From positions 744,001-808,000 of the forward strand of contig NZ_CP010310.2 in assembly GCF_000815105.2 (NCBI RefSeq): a DNA stretch of 64,000 nt. Reading direction: 5' to 3'. Source of the DNA: Pandoraea pulmonicola (GTDB lineage Bacteria > Pseudomonadota > Gammaproteobacteria > Burkholderiales > Burkholderiaceae). Below the pieces are notes generated by a model that saw only the letters and a program-made list of their open reading frames with translations, was not told the DNA's origin and did not search any database. Positions 26,813 through 36,058 of the stretch are shown here, piece after piece. Positions within the stretch are counted from its first letter, which is position 1, and the number at the start of each line of letters is the position of its first letter. The position numbers were made by a program, and so were the translations under genes.

Positions 26813-29335
26813 GTGAAGCGCCCGATTTCGTCGCTGTTTGCGTCACTGCTGCATGCCGTCGCCCAGGCGGGCCGGCATGCGGTTCGACTTACTCAACCCC
26901 TGCGACCCCATGCGGCTCGCGCCTGGTATCGCCTGCGCCACCCGACGCGTCGCGGCGTGCTCATCGCCATTGCCGCCGGGCCTTGCCTGCTGGTCGCCTA
27001 CACACTGATCCTGATTCCGTTCACGCCGGGCATTCGCGACATCCGGCGCGCGAAAGTCGACCGTCCCGCGCAGGTGCTGTCGGCCGATGGCAAGCTGCTC
27101 GCCGAGTTCCGCCCGTCGAACCGCGAGTGGGTCCCGCTCGCGGAAGTGTCGCCCAACGTCGTCAAGGCGCTGGTCGCGACCGAAGACCACCGCTTTTATG
27201 AGCACCACGGCCTCGATCTGAAGCGCACGGCATCGGCGGCGCTGCACACGTTCTCCGGCGACCGGCAGGGCGGCTCCACGCTCACTCAACAGCTCGCGCG
27301 AAACCTGTATCCGGACGAGATCGGCCGGGCCCCCACGCTCACGCGCAAGCTCAAGGAAGCGATCACCGCGTTCAAGATCGAAGCGCTCTACACCAAGCCG
27401 GAGATCCTGGAGACGTACCTGAACACGGTACCGTTCCTGTACAACGCGTACGGCATCGAAATGGCCGCTCGCACGTACTTCGACAAATCGGCCGATCAGC
27501 TCGACGTGGTCGAGGCGGCAACGCTCGTCGGCATGCTCAAGGGCAACAGCTATTACAACCCGGTGATCAATCCCGAGCGGGCGTTGCAGCGTCGCAATAC
27601 GGTGCTCGCGCAGATGGTCAAGTTCGGCGATCTCGATGCATCGAAGCTTGCCGCGTTGCAGAAACGTCCGCTGCGCATCGACTTCGAGCGTCAGACGGAG
27701 GAGCCGGGGCCGGCGCCGCACTTCGCGCAGCAGCTGCGCAAATGGCTTATCGGCTGGGCGGATCGCAACGACTACAACATTTATTCCGATGGTCTTGTCG
27801 TGCACACGACCATCGATTCGCGCTTGCAAACGATGGCAACGCAGGCGCTCACGCATCAGGCCAACCAGCTGCAGGGCATCGCCGACGCCAACTGGTCGGC
27901 GCGCGGTGGTTGGCGCGACAGCACGGCGCTGGTGCAGTCGTTCGTGCGCGAGTCGGCGGAGTATCGCAACGCGGTGGCCGGCGGCGAAGCGCCCGAGGCC
28001 GCGATGAAACGCCTCGTCGCCGACAGGACGTTCATGCAGACCCTGCGCGCGACGAAGACGCGCGTGCAAGCGGGTTTCCTCGCCGTCGATCCGCGCACCG
28101 GCGAGATTCGCGCGTGGGTCGGCAGCCGAGACTTCACCACCGATCCGTTCGATCACGTGCAACAGGCGCGTCGCCAGCCGGGCTCCACATTCAAGCCGTT
28201 CGTGTACGGCGCGGCGTTCGCGAAGGGCCGCAAGCCGGAGGACACCATCGTCGATCAGGCGGTGGAGATTCCGCTCGCGGGCGGCGAGGTCTGGCGGCCG
28301 AGCGACGACAGCGCGCCGACAAACAAACCGATGACGTTGCGCGATGCGCTCGCACAGTCGCGCAACACGGTCACGGCGCAACTGATGCAGGACGTCGGCC
28401 CGTCGCGTGTCGTTGGACTGGCGCGTGCAATGGGCGTGCGCGAGAGCAAGCTCGATCCGGTGCCGTCGCTGGCGCTGGGTACGAGCCCGGTGTCGCTCAA
28501 GGAGATGGTGTCCGCCTACGGCACGATTGCCGATGGCGGCGAGTACCGCGAACCGACCATGGTCACGGAGATCACGAACGCCGAAGGGGAGGTGCTGGCC
28601 ACGTTCTCCCCGGCTCGCCCGGAACGCGCGCTCTCGGCCGACGACGACTACACGCTGCTCGACACCCTGCGCGCTGTCATCAATCGCGGTACCGGCAACG
28701 CGATCCGCACGCGCTTCGGCATTCGCGCCGACGTCGCCGGCAAGACCGGCACGACGCAGGAAAATGCCGATGGCTGGTTCATTCTCATGCAGCCGCAGCT
28801 CGTGGCTGGCGCATGGGTCGGCTTCAACGACAGCCGCGTCACGCTGCGCAGCGACTACTGGGGGCAGGGCGCGCACAGCGCGTTGCCGATCGTTGGCGAT
28901 GTCTTCTCGCGTGCGTTGCGCGCCAGGATCATCGACGCCAACGCGAAGTTCGAAGCGCCGGACCACCGTCACTGGTACAGCGACTGGTGGGCGCGCGCGT
29001 CGGCGTGGGTCAAGCAGCTTTTCGCGAAGGCGCCTGAGCCGGAACCCAAACCGAAGCCGGTGAAGCGCCAGGCATCGCCACCGCCGGCGGCTCCGGCGGC
29101 GGGAGCATCGCTGCCCGACGCCGCAAGCGACGGCGGCCCGTTGCCGGTGCCGGTCGCGTCCGCGGTGCTCGCGCAGCCCGAATATGCGCAACCCGCGAGC
29201 GCGCCGCGCGGCACCACGATCCCCGGGGTGCCGGGCGAATGGAATGGCCCGGGAGGATCATCGACGCCGTCGCAGCACCCGCCGAGCGGGATGAGCGGGC
29301 CGAATGGAGCGAACGGGACCGGCAGTGGTGCGTGA
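26813..29335 (+). CDS. Class A penicillin-binding protein (PBP1a-like)
   Basis: An 840-residue bifunctional peptidoglycan synthase. One membrane helix lies near residues 48-70. The glycosyltransferase domain follows, with catalytic glutamate in ATEDHRFYEHHG near residue 122, GGSTLTQQLARN near 152 and RKLKEAITAFKIE. The transpeptidase domain has the active serine in PGSTFKPF near 456, SRNTV near 515 and KTGTT near 643. The C-terminal 110 residues are a low-complexity Pro/Ala/Gly tail with an EPEPKPKPVK stretch. It starts at GTG 26813. It should polymerise and cross-link the cell wall from the inner membrane. Confidence 0.92.
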   Translation: MKRPISSLFASLLHAVAQAGRHAVRLTQPLRPHAARAWYRLRHPTRRGVLIAIAAGPCLLVAYTLILIPFTPGIRDIRRAKVDRPAQVLSADGKLLAEFRPSNREWVPLAEVSPNVVKALVATEDHRFYEHHGLDLKRTASAALHTFSGDRQGGSTLTQQLARNLYPDEIGRAPTLTRKLKEAITAFKIEALYTKPEILETYLNTVPFLYNAYGIEMAARTYFDKSADQLDVVEAATLVGMLKGNSYYNPVINPERALQRRNTVLAQMVKFGDLDASKLAALQKRPLRIDFERQTEEPGPAPHFAQQLRKWLIGWADRNDYNIYSDGLVVHTTIDSRLQTMATQALTHQANQLQGIADANWSARGGWRDSTALVQSFVRESAEYRNAVAGGEAPEAAMKRLVADRTFMQTLRATKTRVQAGFLAVDPRTGEIRAWVGSRDFTTDPFDHVQQARRQPGSTFKPFVYGAAFAKGRKPEDTIVDQAVEIPLAGGEVWRPSDDSAPTNKPMTLRDALAQSRNTVTAQLMQDVGPSRVVGLARAMGVRESKLDPVPSLALGTSPVSLKEMVSAYGTIADGGEYREPTMVTEITNAEGEVLATFSPARPERALSADDDYTLLDTLRAVINRGTGNAIRTRFGIRADVAGKTGTTQENADGWFILMQPQLVAGAWVGFNDSRVTLRSDYWGQGAHSALPIVGDVFSRALRARIIDANAKFEAPDHRHWYSDWWARASAWVKQLFAKAPEPEPKPKPVKRQASPPPAAPAAGASLPDAASDGGPLPVPVASAVLAQPEYAQPASAPRGTTIPGVPGEWNGPGGSSTPSQHPPSGMSGPNGANGTGSGA

Positions 29336-29351
29336 AGGGCGGCAAAAAAAC

Positions 29352-29382
29352 TTGACCTGAAGTCGACTTGAGTTGGCAGACT
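29352..29382 (+). promoter_or_regulatory. MerR/SoxR-type promoter with long spacer
   Basis: TTGACC (29352-29357) and CAGACT (29377-29382) are separated by 19 bp. The spacer holds a near-perfect dyad, CTGAAGT-CG-ACTTGAG (29357-29372, one mismatch). A 19-bp spacer filled by a dyad is the diagnostic layout of promoters activated by MerR-family proteins, and the sequence resembles SoxR sites. It lies about 90 bp ahead of the methyltransferase gene. Confidence 0.55.
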
Positions 29383-29474
29383 GCGTGATGTAGCCATGCC
29401 GACGGCAGGACACGACATCATGGGGATCGAGTGGGCGCCGTCGGCACGTGCGCGACAAGCAATGAGGTTTGCAA

Positions 29475-30365
29475 ATGAAACACTCGGAGACTTATCCGGT
29501 GACACATCCGACGACACCCTCGGCCAATCAGGACCAATTCGCGCTATGGAACGGTCCTTCGGGCAACGCCTGGGTCGACAACCGCGCCGCGCTCGACCAG
29601 ATGTTCGTGCCGCTGGCGCGCTTTCTCATCGACCGTGTGCATGAAGCGGCGCGGCGCCTGCCATCGGGCCGTCTGCTCGATGTCGGATGCGGCACCGGCG
29701 GCGCGACGCTCGCCATCGCCAGTTCGCTTGGCGAGCGCTGGCAATGTACGGGGGCCGACATTTCGGCACCGATGATCGCCGTCGCGCGTTCGCGCGCCGC
29801 ACACGCGCGCACCCCGGTCGAGTTCCTGTCTGGCGACGTGCAGACCCACGATTTTCCCGCCCGGCAGTTCGATCTCGTCGTTTCACGACTCGGCGTGATG
29901 TTCTTCGACGATCCCGTCGCGGCGTTCGTCAACCTGCGCAAAGCGGCGAAGCCTCGGGCGCGGTTGCATGCGCTCGCGTGGCGCAGTGTCGCCGAAAATC
30001 CGTTCATGACGGCCGCCGAGCGTGCCGTTATGCACTTGTTGCCGTCCTTGCCGCCGCGTCAGACCGGCGCACCGGGCCAGTTCGCCTTTGCACAGCGCGA
30101 GCGTGTCGAGTCGGTCCTTGCGGCAAGCGGATGGGAGGACGTCGCGCTTACGCCCGTTCATTTCGAATGCACATTCGCGGTGGCGGATCTTCGTGAGTAC
30201 GTGTCGCGCCTGGGGCCTGTCGGGCTGGCGCTCGCAACGCTGCAGCCGTCCGAGCGGGAGCGTGTTGTCGACGCCGCCGTGCAGGCCTTTGCGCCATTCA
30301 CCGACGGCCATGAGATGCGCTTCACCGCCGCATGCTGGCACCTTGCGGCGCGAGCCCCGGCATAA
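29475..30365 (+). CDS. Class I SAM-dependent methyltransferase
   Basis: A 296-residue Rossmann-fold methyltransferase. Motif I (LLDVGCGTGGATLAIA near residue 66), the acidic SAM-binding residue in CTGADISAPMIAVAR, and motif IV (FDLVVSRLGVMFF near 138) are clear. The N-terminal ALWNGPSGNAWVDNRAALD is shared by a family common in Burkholderiaceae with unknown substrate. ATG 29475 has GAGG 8 bases upstream. A MerR-type promoter precedes it, so it may belong to a stress response. Confidence 0.82.
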   Translation: MKHSETYPVTHPTTPSANQDQFALWNGPSGNAWVDNRAALDQMFVPLARFLIDRVHEAARRLPSGRLLDVGCGTGGATLAIASSLGERWQCTGADISAPMIAVARSRAAHARTPVEFLSGDVQTHDFPARQFDLVVSRLGVMFFDDPVAAFVNLRKAAKPRARLHALAWRSVAENPFMTAAERAVMHLLPSLPPRQTGAPGQFAFAQRERVESVLAASGWEDVALTPVHFECTFAVADLREYVSRLGPVGLALATLQPSERERVVDAAVQAFAPFTDGHEMRFTAACWHLAARAPA

Positions 30366-30394
30366 TCGAGGCTCATTGACGCTGCAGAACCCCG

Positions 30395-30883
30395 ATGAGC
30401 CACGTCCGCATTTTTTGTCTGAACGGTCCGATCAATTCGGGCAAGTCGACCGTTGGCCGGCATCTCGCGGCATTGCTGCCGGGGGCGACGTTCGTCGAAG
30501 GCGACGACCACGACGCGCAGGACGCGCCTGATCTCCCCACTCGCGTTACGGCGGCACTGCTACGCATAGAAACGCTGATCGCCCGGGCGGGCGGCGATCT
30601 CGTCATCGCCTATCCCTTGCGCGACATCGACCATGCGCGCGTGCTCGCCGCCGCAAAAAAGCGTGGGGCGACACTGTTCGTCGTCACCCTCGCGCCGCCG
30701 ATCGCCGTCACACTCGGCAATCGCGGGGCGCGAGAACTCACCGCCGGGGAGCGCACTCGCATTCACGAGATGTTCGACGAAGGATACGCGGCACGCAACT
30801 TCTCGGATCTCGTCATCGACAATTCGGGCACCTCTGCCGAGCAATGCGCGCAAACGATCGCGCGGCACTTTCATCTGATTTGA
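30395..30883 (+). CDS. P-loop kinase-like protein
   Basis: A 162-residue NTPase with Walker A GPINSGKST at residues 11-19, followed by VEGDDHDAQD where kinases of the shikimate/gluconate/APS type bind substrate. A lid-like Arg-rich segment (NRGARELTAGERTR) lies near residue 110. It probably phosphorylates a small molecule in the cytosol, but I cannot name it. It follows the methyltransferase by 29 bp on the same strand and may be co-transcribed. It is convergent with the GST gene. Confidence 0.6.
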   Translation: MSHVRIFCLNGPINSGKSTVGRHLAALLPGATFVEGDDHDAQDAPDLPTRVTAALLRIETLIARAGGDLVIAYPLRDIDHARVLAAAKKRGATLFVVTLAPPIAVTLGNRGARELTAGERTRIHEMFDEGYAARNFSDLVIDNSGTSAEQCAQTIARHFHLI

Positions 30884-30927
30884 TGGGACTGGCCGAGTTT
30901 GTGTGCATCCCCGACGGGGCGCCGGCC

Positions 30928-31635
30928 TTACGCGGGGCGCTTTGGGATATCGAGCCCGCGAATCACCGCCGGACGCGCGACGAAGGCATCGAGTGCGCGC
31001 TGCACGTTCCTGAACTGGCTGAAGCCGACCAGTTCACCCGCTTCGTAGAAGCCGACGAGATTGCGAATCCATGGGAACGTGGCGATGTCGGCGATGGTGT
31101 ATTCGTCGCCCATGATCCATTGCCGGTTCGCGAGATGCGCGTCGAGCACGGCCAGCAGACGCTTCGCTTCGTTCACGTAGCGGTCGCGCGGACGCTTGTC
31201 TTCGAAGTCCTTGCCGGCGAACTTGTTGAAGAAGCCGACTTGACCGAACATCGGCCCGATGCCACCCATCTGAAACATTACCCACTGCAGCGTCTCGTAG
31301 CGCACGGCGGGGTCGGCGGGCAGCAGCTTGCCTGTCTTCTCGGCCAGGTACCAGAGAATCGCGCCCGACTCGAATAGCGGCAGCGGCTTGCCGCCGGGGC
31401 CGTTCGGATCGAGGATCGCGGGAATCTTGTTGTTCGGATTGAGCGAGAGGAATTCCGGCGAGAGCTGATCGTCGGTCTGGAAACTCACCAGATGCGGCTC
31501 GTAGGGCAGCCCGATTTCCTCGAGCATGATCGACACCTTCACGCCGTTGGGCGTGGGCAGCGAATACAGTTGCAGGCGGTCGGGGTGCGCAGCGGGCCAC
31601 TTACGTGTGATCGGAAACTGGGAAAGTTCGGTCAT
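30928..31635 (-). CDS. Glutathione S-transferase, Nu-class (YfcG/YghU type)
   Basis: A 235-residue GST. The thioredoxin-like N-terminal domain has LQLYSLPTPNGVKVSIMLEE with the Thr-Pro-Asn active-site region of Nu-class enzymes instead of a catalytic Tyr or Cys. The cis-proline and Glu-Ser glutathione contacts are in NNKIPAILDP and PLFESGAILWYLAEKTG. The all-helical domain follows, with IMGDEYTIADIATFPW near residue 178. These enzymes reduce disulfides or peroxides with glutathione. Start ATG 31635 gives the standard family N terminus. Confidence 0.88.
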   Translation of the reverse strand: MTELSQFPITRKWPAAHPDRLQLYSLPTPNGVKVSIMLEEIGLPYEPHLVSFQTDDQLSPEFLSLNPNNKIPAILDPNGPGGKPLPLFESGAILWYLAEKTGKLLPADPAVRYETLQWVMFQMGGIGPMFGQVGFFNKFAGKDFEDKRPRDRYVNEAKRLLAVLDAHLANRQWIMGDEYTIADIATFPWIRNLVGFYEAGELVGFSQFRNVQRALDAFVARPAVIRGLDIPKRPA

Positions 31636-32094
31636 GGGGATCGACGTATTCGGTTTGAGCGGCTCGGAACGCCGCGGGACAGCCAATATAACGCCAAGCG
31701 CGGGGGGGGCGCCGAACCCGGCATCGGGCGACATTGGTGGCGCACACCCTCAACCCACGCGGCCTATGCGCACCGCGGAGATGCATGGCAAACGGGCACT
31801 ACCGCATCCGTACCGCGCATATGACAACGGCATGGACTCACGTGTGAATCTTCCTCACGGGGACATCAAGCATTCTCACCTTGAACGCGCGACCGGCACC
31901 GCGTTAAATAAAAGTCTTCACGCCCGCCGGGCCCCTCGGGGTGCACGTCGACGCGTGAAGCTCAGTCTTTGGCCGGTGGAGCCCACCGCGCCGTCTGCTG
32001 TGTCGGGCCGAGGCATCGATTCCGCGCCTTTGCGGTGCCGGGTCCGACGTTCTTCGTTGCCGTTTTGATTCGCGCATCGCGCAAGGATCCCATC
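31636..32094. other. 459-bp gap without a gene
   Basis: No supported coding sequence. It holds the divergent upstream regions of the GST and hydrolase genes, an 8-G homopolymer near 31702-31709, and an AT-rich island around 31905-31915 that may be part of the hydrolase promoter. I see no clear operator. Confidence 0.35.
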
Positions 32095-32916
32095 ATGAGC
32101 ATCTTCAAGACGAAAGATGGCACCTCGATTTTCTACAAGGACTGGGGCAAGGGCCGCCCGGTCGTGTTCTCCCACGGATGGCCACTCTCGGCCGATGCCT
32201 GGGATGCGCAAATGCTGTTCCTCGTGCAGCACGGCTACCGCGTGATCGCGCACGATCGCCGTGGGCATGGCCGCTCGGAGCAACCGGGCACCGGCAACGA
32301 TATGGACACCTATGCCGATGATCTGTCGGAACTGGTCGAATGGCTCGATCTGAAGGAAGCGACGTTCGTCGGCCACTCGACCGGTGGGGGCGAAGTCGCG
32401 CACTATCTCGGCCGCCACGGCACACGTCGCGCGGCGCAGGCGGTGCTCATCGGCGCAGTGCCGCCCATCATGGTCAAGACGGACAAGAATCCCGGCGGGC
32501 TGCCCATCGGCGTGTTCGACGAGATTCGCGCGAACGTGACGAACAATCGCTCGCAGTTCTACCGGGATCTCGCCGTGCCGTTCTATGGCTACAATCGACC
32601 GAACGCGAAACCCTCGCAAGGCGTGATCGACGCGTTCTGGCTGCAGGGCATGTGGGGCTCGCACCTTGGCCAATACCTGTGCATCAAGGAGTTCTCCGAG
32701 GTCGACTACACCGAGGATCTGAAGAAGATCGACGTGCCCGCGCTCGTGCTGCACGGCGACGACGACCAGATCGTGCCGATCGACGACTCGGGCATGCTGA
32801 GCGCGAAGATCATCCCGAACGCGACGCTCAAGGTCTACCCTGGCGGCTCGCACGGTATGTGCGTGGTGGAAGCCGACAAGGTCAACGCGGATCTGCTTGC
32901 GTTCCTGCGCGGGTAA
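32095..32916 (+). CDS. Alpha/beta hydrolase, non-haem chloroperoxidase/esterase type
   Basis: A 273-residue hydrolase with the full cofactor-free haloperoxidase set: oxyanion region [12 protein letters not shown] near residue 26, [16 protein letters not shown] near 51, nucleophile elbow GHSTGGGE near 95, catalytic Asp in [10 protein letters not shown] near 224 and His in GGSHGMCV near 253. Such enzymes hydrolyse esters and form peracids that can halogenate in vitro; the natural substrate is usually unknown. ATG 32095 gives the typical family start. A bidirectional terminator lies 98 bp after the stop. Confidence 0.9.
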   Translation: MSIFKTKDGTSIFYKDWGKGRPVVFSHGWPLSADAWDAQMLFLVQHGYRVIAHDRRGHGRSEQPGTGNDMDTYADDLSELVEWLDLKEATFVGHSTGGGEVAHYLGRHGTRRAAQAVLIGAVPPIMVKTDKNPGGLPIGVFDEIRANVTNNRSQFYRDLAVPFYGYNRPNAKPSQGVIDAFWLQGMWGSHLGQYLCIKEFSEVDYTEDLKKIDVPALVLHGDDDQIVPIDDSGMLSAKIIPNATLKVYPGGSHGMCVVEADKVNADLLAFLRG

Positions 32917-33013
32917 GGAAACTTGACGCACGGACACGGACACGGACACGAGCCGGCGTCGAGCGTTCAGCGTCCCATGCAAGCGCCGAGCATGCGTAAG
33001 CCAAGCGTGCATG

Positions 33014-33042
33014 AAAAAGGGACGGCGTTGGCCGTCCCTTTT
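33014..33042. terminator. Bidirectional terminator between hydrolase and tyrB
   Basis: GGGACGGC (33019-33026) and GCCGTCCC (33031-33038) form an 8-bp stem around GTTG, with AAAAA before and TTTT after. It works for both convergent genes. Confidence 0.9.
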
Positions 33043-33067
33043 CCCGTCCTGCAAGTAAAGCGGTGTC

Positions 33068-34267
33068 TCAGGCGTTGCTCAACACCTTGGCGATGCTGTC
33101 GGCCACGACGGCAACGTTCTTCTCGTTCAGCCCGGCCACGCACATGCGGCCCGAGCGAATCAGGTACACGCCTTCCTGCTCACGCAGCACGTCGACCTGC
33201 GCCGCCGACAGACCCGTGTAGGTGAACATGCCGCGCTGCTCGAGATAGCGCGAGAGCATCGTGTCCGGCACGCGGCCGCGCAGACCGTCGTGGATCGCAC
33301 CGCGCATGCGCGTGATGCGCTGGCACATCTGCGAGAGCTCGTCCTCCCACGACTTGCGCAGCGCCGGCGTGCTCAGCACCTTGGCGACGATCTTCGCACC
33401 GTGCGTCGGCGGGTTGCTGTAGTTCGAGCGCACCGCGCTCGTCAGTTGGCCCAGCACGCGATCGGCCGCCTCCGCCGATTCGCAGATGACCGACAGGCCG
33501 CCGCAGCGCTCGCCGTACAGCGAGAAATTTTTCGAGAACGAGTTCGCGACGAATGCAGGCAGGCCCTGACGCGCCAGCTCGCGAATCACGAATGCGTCGG
33601 CGTCGATACCGGAGCCGAAGCCCTGATAGGCCATGTCGATGAACGGCAGCAGCTCGCGCTTCTTGAGCACGTCGATCAGTTGCACCCATTGTGCATCGTT
33701 CAGATCGACACCCGTCGGGTTGTGGCAGCACGCATGCAGCAGCACCACGCTGCGCACCGGCAGCTTGTCGATGGCATCGACCATCGCTTCGAATTGCAGA
33801 CCGCCGGTGGTTTCGTCGTAATACGGGTACGTATTCACAGCGAAACCGGCACGCTCGAAGATGAAGCGGTGGTTGTCCCACGTCGGATCGCTCACCCACA
33901 CCTGCGAACCCGGGAAGTAGCGCTTGATGAAGTCGGCGCCGACCTTGAGGGCGCCCGAGCCGCCGAGCGTCTGCACCGTGGCGATGCGGCCGTCGGCGCG
34001 CGCGGCGCAATCCTCGCCGAAGACGAGACCCTGCACGGCGTCGCGATAGTTGGCGAAGCCCGCCATCGGCAGATAGGGCTTCGGACCGACTTCGGCAAGC
34101 AGCAGCGCTTCGGCCTCACGCACGGCCTGCATGACCGGAAGACGGCCGTCGTCGTCGTAATAGATGCCGATACTCAGGTTGACCTTGTTGGCACGCGGAT
34201 CCTTGGCGAAGTTCTCGTTGAGCGAGAGGATCGGATCACCGGGGTAGGCATCGATATGTTCGAACAT
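33068..34267 (-). CDS. tyrB: Aromatic amino-acid aminotransferase
   Basis: A 399-residue PLP enzyme of the aspartate/tyrosine aminotransferase family. The PLP lysine is in NSFSKNFSLYGER near residue 247, HNPTGVDL near 183 holds cofactor contacts, and the arginine binding the alpha-carboxylate is in the C-terminal YLIRSGRMCVAGL. It interconverts tyrosine or phenylalanine and their 2-oxo acids. Together with the aromatic permease and HPPD upstream on the same strand it feeds 4-hydroxyphenylpyruvate into homogentisate. ATG 34267 starts the conserved Met-Phe-Glu-His. An AspC-like specificity cannot be excluded. Confidence 0.88.
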   Translation of the reverse strand: MFEHIDAYPGDPILSLNENFAKDPRANKVNLSIGIYYDDDGRLPVMQAVREAEALLLAEVGPKPYLPMAGFANYRDAVQGLVFGEDCAARADGRIATVQTLGGSGALKVGADFIKRYFPGSQVWVSDPTWDNHRFIFERAGFAVNTYPYYDETTGGLQFEAMVDAIDKLPVRSVVLLHACCHNPTGVDLNDAQWVQLIDVLKKRELLPFIDMAYQGFGSGIDADAFVIRELARQGLPAFVANSFSKNFSLYGERCGGLSVICESAEAADRVLGQLTSAVRSNYSNPPTHGAKIVAKVLSTPALRKSWEDELSQMCQRITRMRGAIHDGLRGRVPDTMLSRYLEQRGMFTYTGLSAAQVDVLREQEGVYLIRSGRMCVAGLNEKNVAVVADSIAKVLSNA

Positions 34268-34463
34268 GGCAGTTCCTGGAATAACGGGAGAAAGTCGGTG
34301 AGGCGGGCTCGTGGAGCCCCGGCCGCCCGGCGCAAAGCCGCGACGCCAAACGACTGATGATACCGCTAGTGCGGCATCGCCGGGCACGCCGGACGTCGGA
34401 CGCCCGGCACATCGACCTTGTTGCATGGGGGCGTCCCAGGCGCGGCCGCCCGGGACGGCGGCA

Positions 34464-35849
34464 TCAGTGCGTGGCGCCAGCCGGCACCGGCGCGGCAGCG
34501 TTTTTCATGCGCAGGCGGTAGCCCACGCCCAGCACGACGAGCCACACCGGGATCAGGTACACGGAGATGCGCAGATCCGGGATCAGATACATCACGACCA
34601 GGATGCCGCCGAGAAACGCCAGGCACAGGTAGTTCGTGAGCGGATAGCCGAGGCTTCTGAACGAGGTCGTCTCGCCGGCACGCGCCTTGGCGCGGCGGAA
34701 CGCGAGGTGGATCACGCTGATCATCGCCCAGTTGATGATGAGGGCCGAGACGACGAGACCCATCAGCAGCTCGAACGCCTTGCCCGGCATGAAGTAGTTG
34801 ATCACCACGCACACGGCCGTGGCCGCGGCCGAGACGCCGAGCGCCACGAGCGGAATACCGCGGGCGTTGACCTTGAGCAGCGCGCGCGGCGCATTGCCCT
34901 GACCGGCCAGACCGTACAGCATGCGGCTGTTGCAATACACGCCGCTGTTGTAGACCGACAGCGCGGCGGTGAGCACCACGGCGTTGAGCACGTTCGCGAC
35001 GAAGTTGCTGTTCAGCTCGTGGAAGATCAGCACGAACGGGCTGCCGCCGGTCACGACCTTCTCCCACGGATACAGCGAGAGCAGCACGCCGAGCGCGCCC
35101 ACGTAGAAAATCAGGATTCGGTAGATCACCTGGTTGGTCGCGCGCGGAATGGTGCGCGACGGATCGTCCGCTTCCGCAGCGGTGATGCCGACCAGTTCCA
35201 GGCCACCGAACGAGAACATGATGACGGCCATCGCCATGACGAGGCCGGACATGCCGTTCGGGAAGAAGCCGCCGTGCTGCCAGAGGTTGGCCACGCTTGC
35301 CTCGGGTCCGGCGTTGCCGGAGAACAGCAGGTAGCCGCCGAAGCCGATCATGCCGACGATGGCCGCGACCTTGATGATGGCGAACCAGAACTCCATCTCG
35401 CCGTACGACTTCACGCTCGAGAGGTTGATGGCGTTGATGATGCCGAAGCACACGAGTGCCGAGACCCATGTGGGAATCGCGGGCCACCAGTACTGCACGT
35501 AGATGCCGACAGCCGAGAGCTCGGCCATGGACACGAGCACGTAGAGCACCCAGTAGTTCCAGCCCGATACGAAGCCGGCGAACTGGCCGCAGTATTTATT
35601 GGCGAAGTAGCTGAACGAACCCGCGACCGGTTCGTCGACCACCATCTCGCCGAGCTGGCGCATGATGAAGAACGCGACGACGCCCGCGATGGCATAGCCC
35701 AGCAGCACGGAGGGGCCGGCGGTCTTGATGGTTTGGGCGATGCCGAGAAAGAGGCCGGTGCCGATCGCGCCACCGAGCGCGATCAATTGGATGTGACGAT
35801 TTTTCAGGCCGCGGTGGAGCGACCCTTCTTGTGTTGCGTTGCCGGACAT
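34464..35849 (-). CDS. aroP: Aromatic amino-acid permease, APC superfamily
   Basis: A 461-residue inner-membrane transporter with about twelve helices. The opening LKNRHIQLIALGGAIGTGLFLG is the amino-acid transporter (AAT) signature. EPVAGSFSYFANKYCG near residue 73 and SFGGLELVGITAAEADDPSRTIP near 217 match the AroP/PheP group. Its place between tyrB and hppD supports phenylalanine/tyrosine import. The leader contains two mutually exclusive stems that overlap the ribosome site (35850-35886). A GCCGGGC/GCCCGGC hairpin lies downstream, before tyrB, at 34379-34408. Confidence 0.85.
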   Translation of the reverse strand: MSGNATQEGSLHRGLKNRHIQLIALGGAIGTGLFLGIAQTIKTAGPSVLLGYAIAGVVAFFIMRQLGEMVVDEPVAGSFSYFANKYCGQFAGFVSGWNYWVLYVLVSMAELSAVGIYVQYWWPAIPTWVSALVCFGIINAINLSSVKSYGEMEFWFAIIKVAAIVGMIGFGGYLLFSGNAGPEASVANLWQHGGFFPNGMSGLVMAMAVIMFSFGGLELVGITAAEADDPSRTIPRATNQVIYRILIFYVGALGVLLSLYPWEKVVTGGSPFVLIFHELNSNFVANVLNAVVLTAALSVYNSGVYCNSRMLYGLAGQGNAPRALLKVNARGIPLVALGVSAAATAVCVVINYFMPGKAFELLMGLVVSALIINWAMISVIHLAFRRAKARAGETTSFRSLGYPLTNYLCLAFLGGILVVMYLIPDLRISVYLIPVWLVVLGVGYRLRMKNAAAPVPAGATH

Positions 35850-35886
35850 GTCTGTTCCTTACCCGAGGGTCCGCGAACAGACCCTC
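35850..35886 (-). promoter_or_regulatory. aroP leader with alternative RNA stems
   Basis: On the minus strand, stem A pairs GAGGGTC (35886-35880) with GACCCTC (35871-35865). Stem B pairs GTCTGTTC (35882-35875) with GAACAGAC (35857-35850), which abuts the ATG and overlaps the ribosome site AAGGA (35860-35856). The stems share bases 35880-35882, so only one can form. Stem B would hide the start region. Confidence 0.5.
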
Positions 35887-36020
35887 CTTTCTTGCCAAAC
35901 GGCGCGTTTCTCTGTTTTCGTCCTGTACGAACGAACCGGAACCGTTGAGCCGCCACGGCGCGGTGCTTGTGACACCGCCACCGTCTCCTTTGGGACCCTC
36001 GCCCATCGGGCGAGGATCAT

Positions 36021-36046
36021 GTGACCGGCGGACATGCCGCCGGTTG
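36021..36046 (-). terminator. GC hairpin after hppD
   Basis: ACCGGCGG and CCGCCGGT form a perfect 8-bp stem just past the hppD stop codon. There is no U tract, so it may act as an RNA stabiliser or a weak or rho-assisted end. Confidence 0.4.
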
Positions 36047-36058
36047 TCTCCCCTGGAC

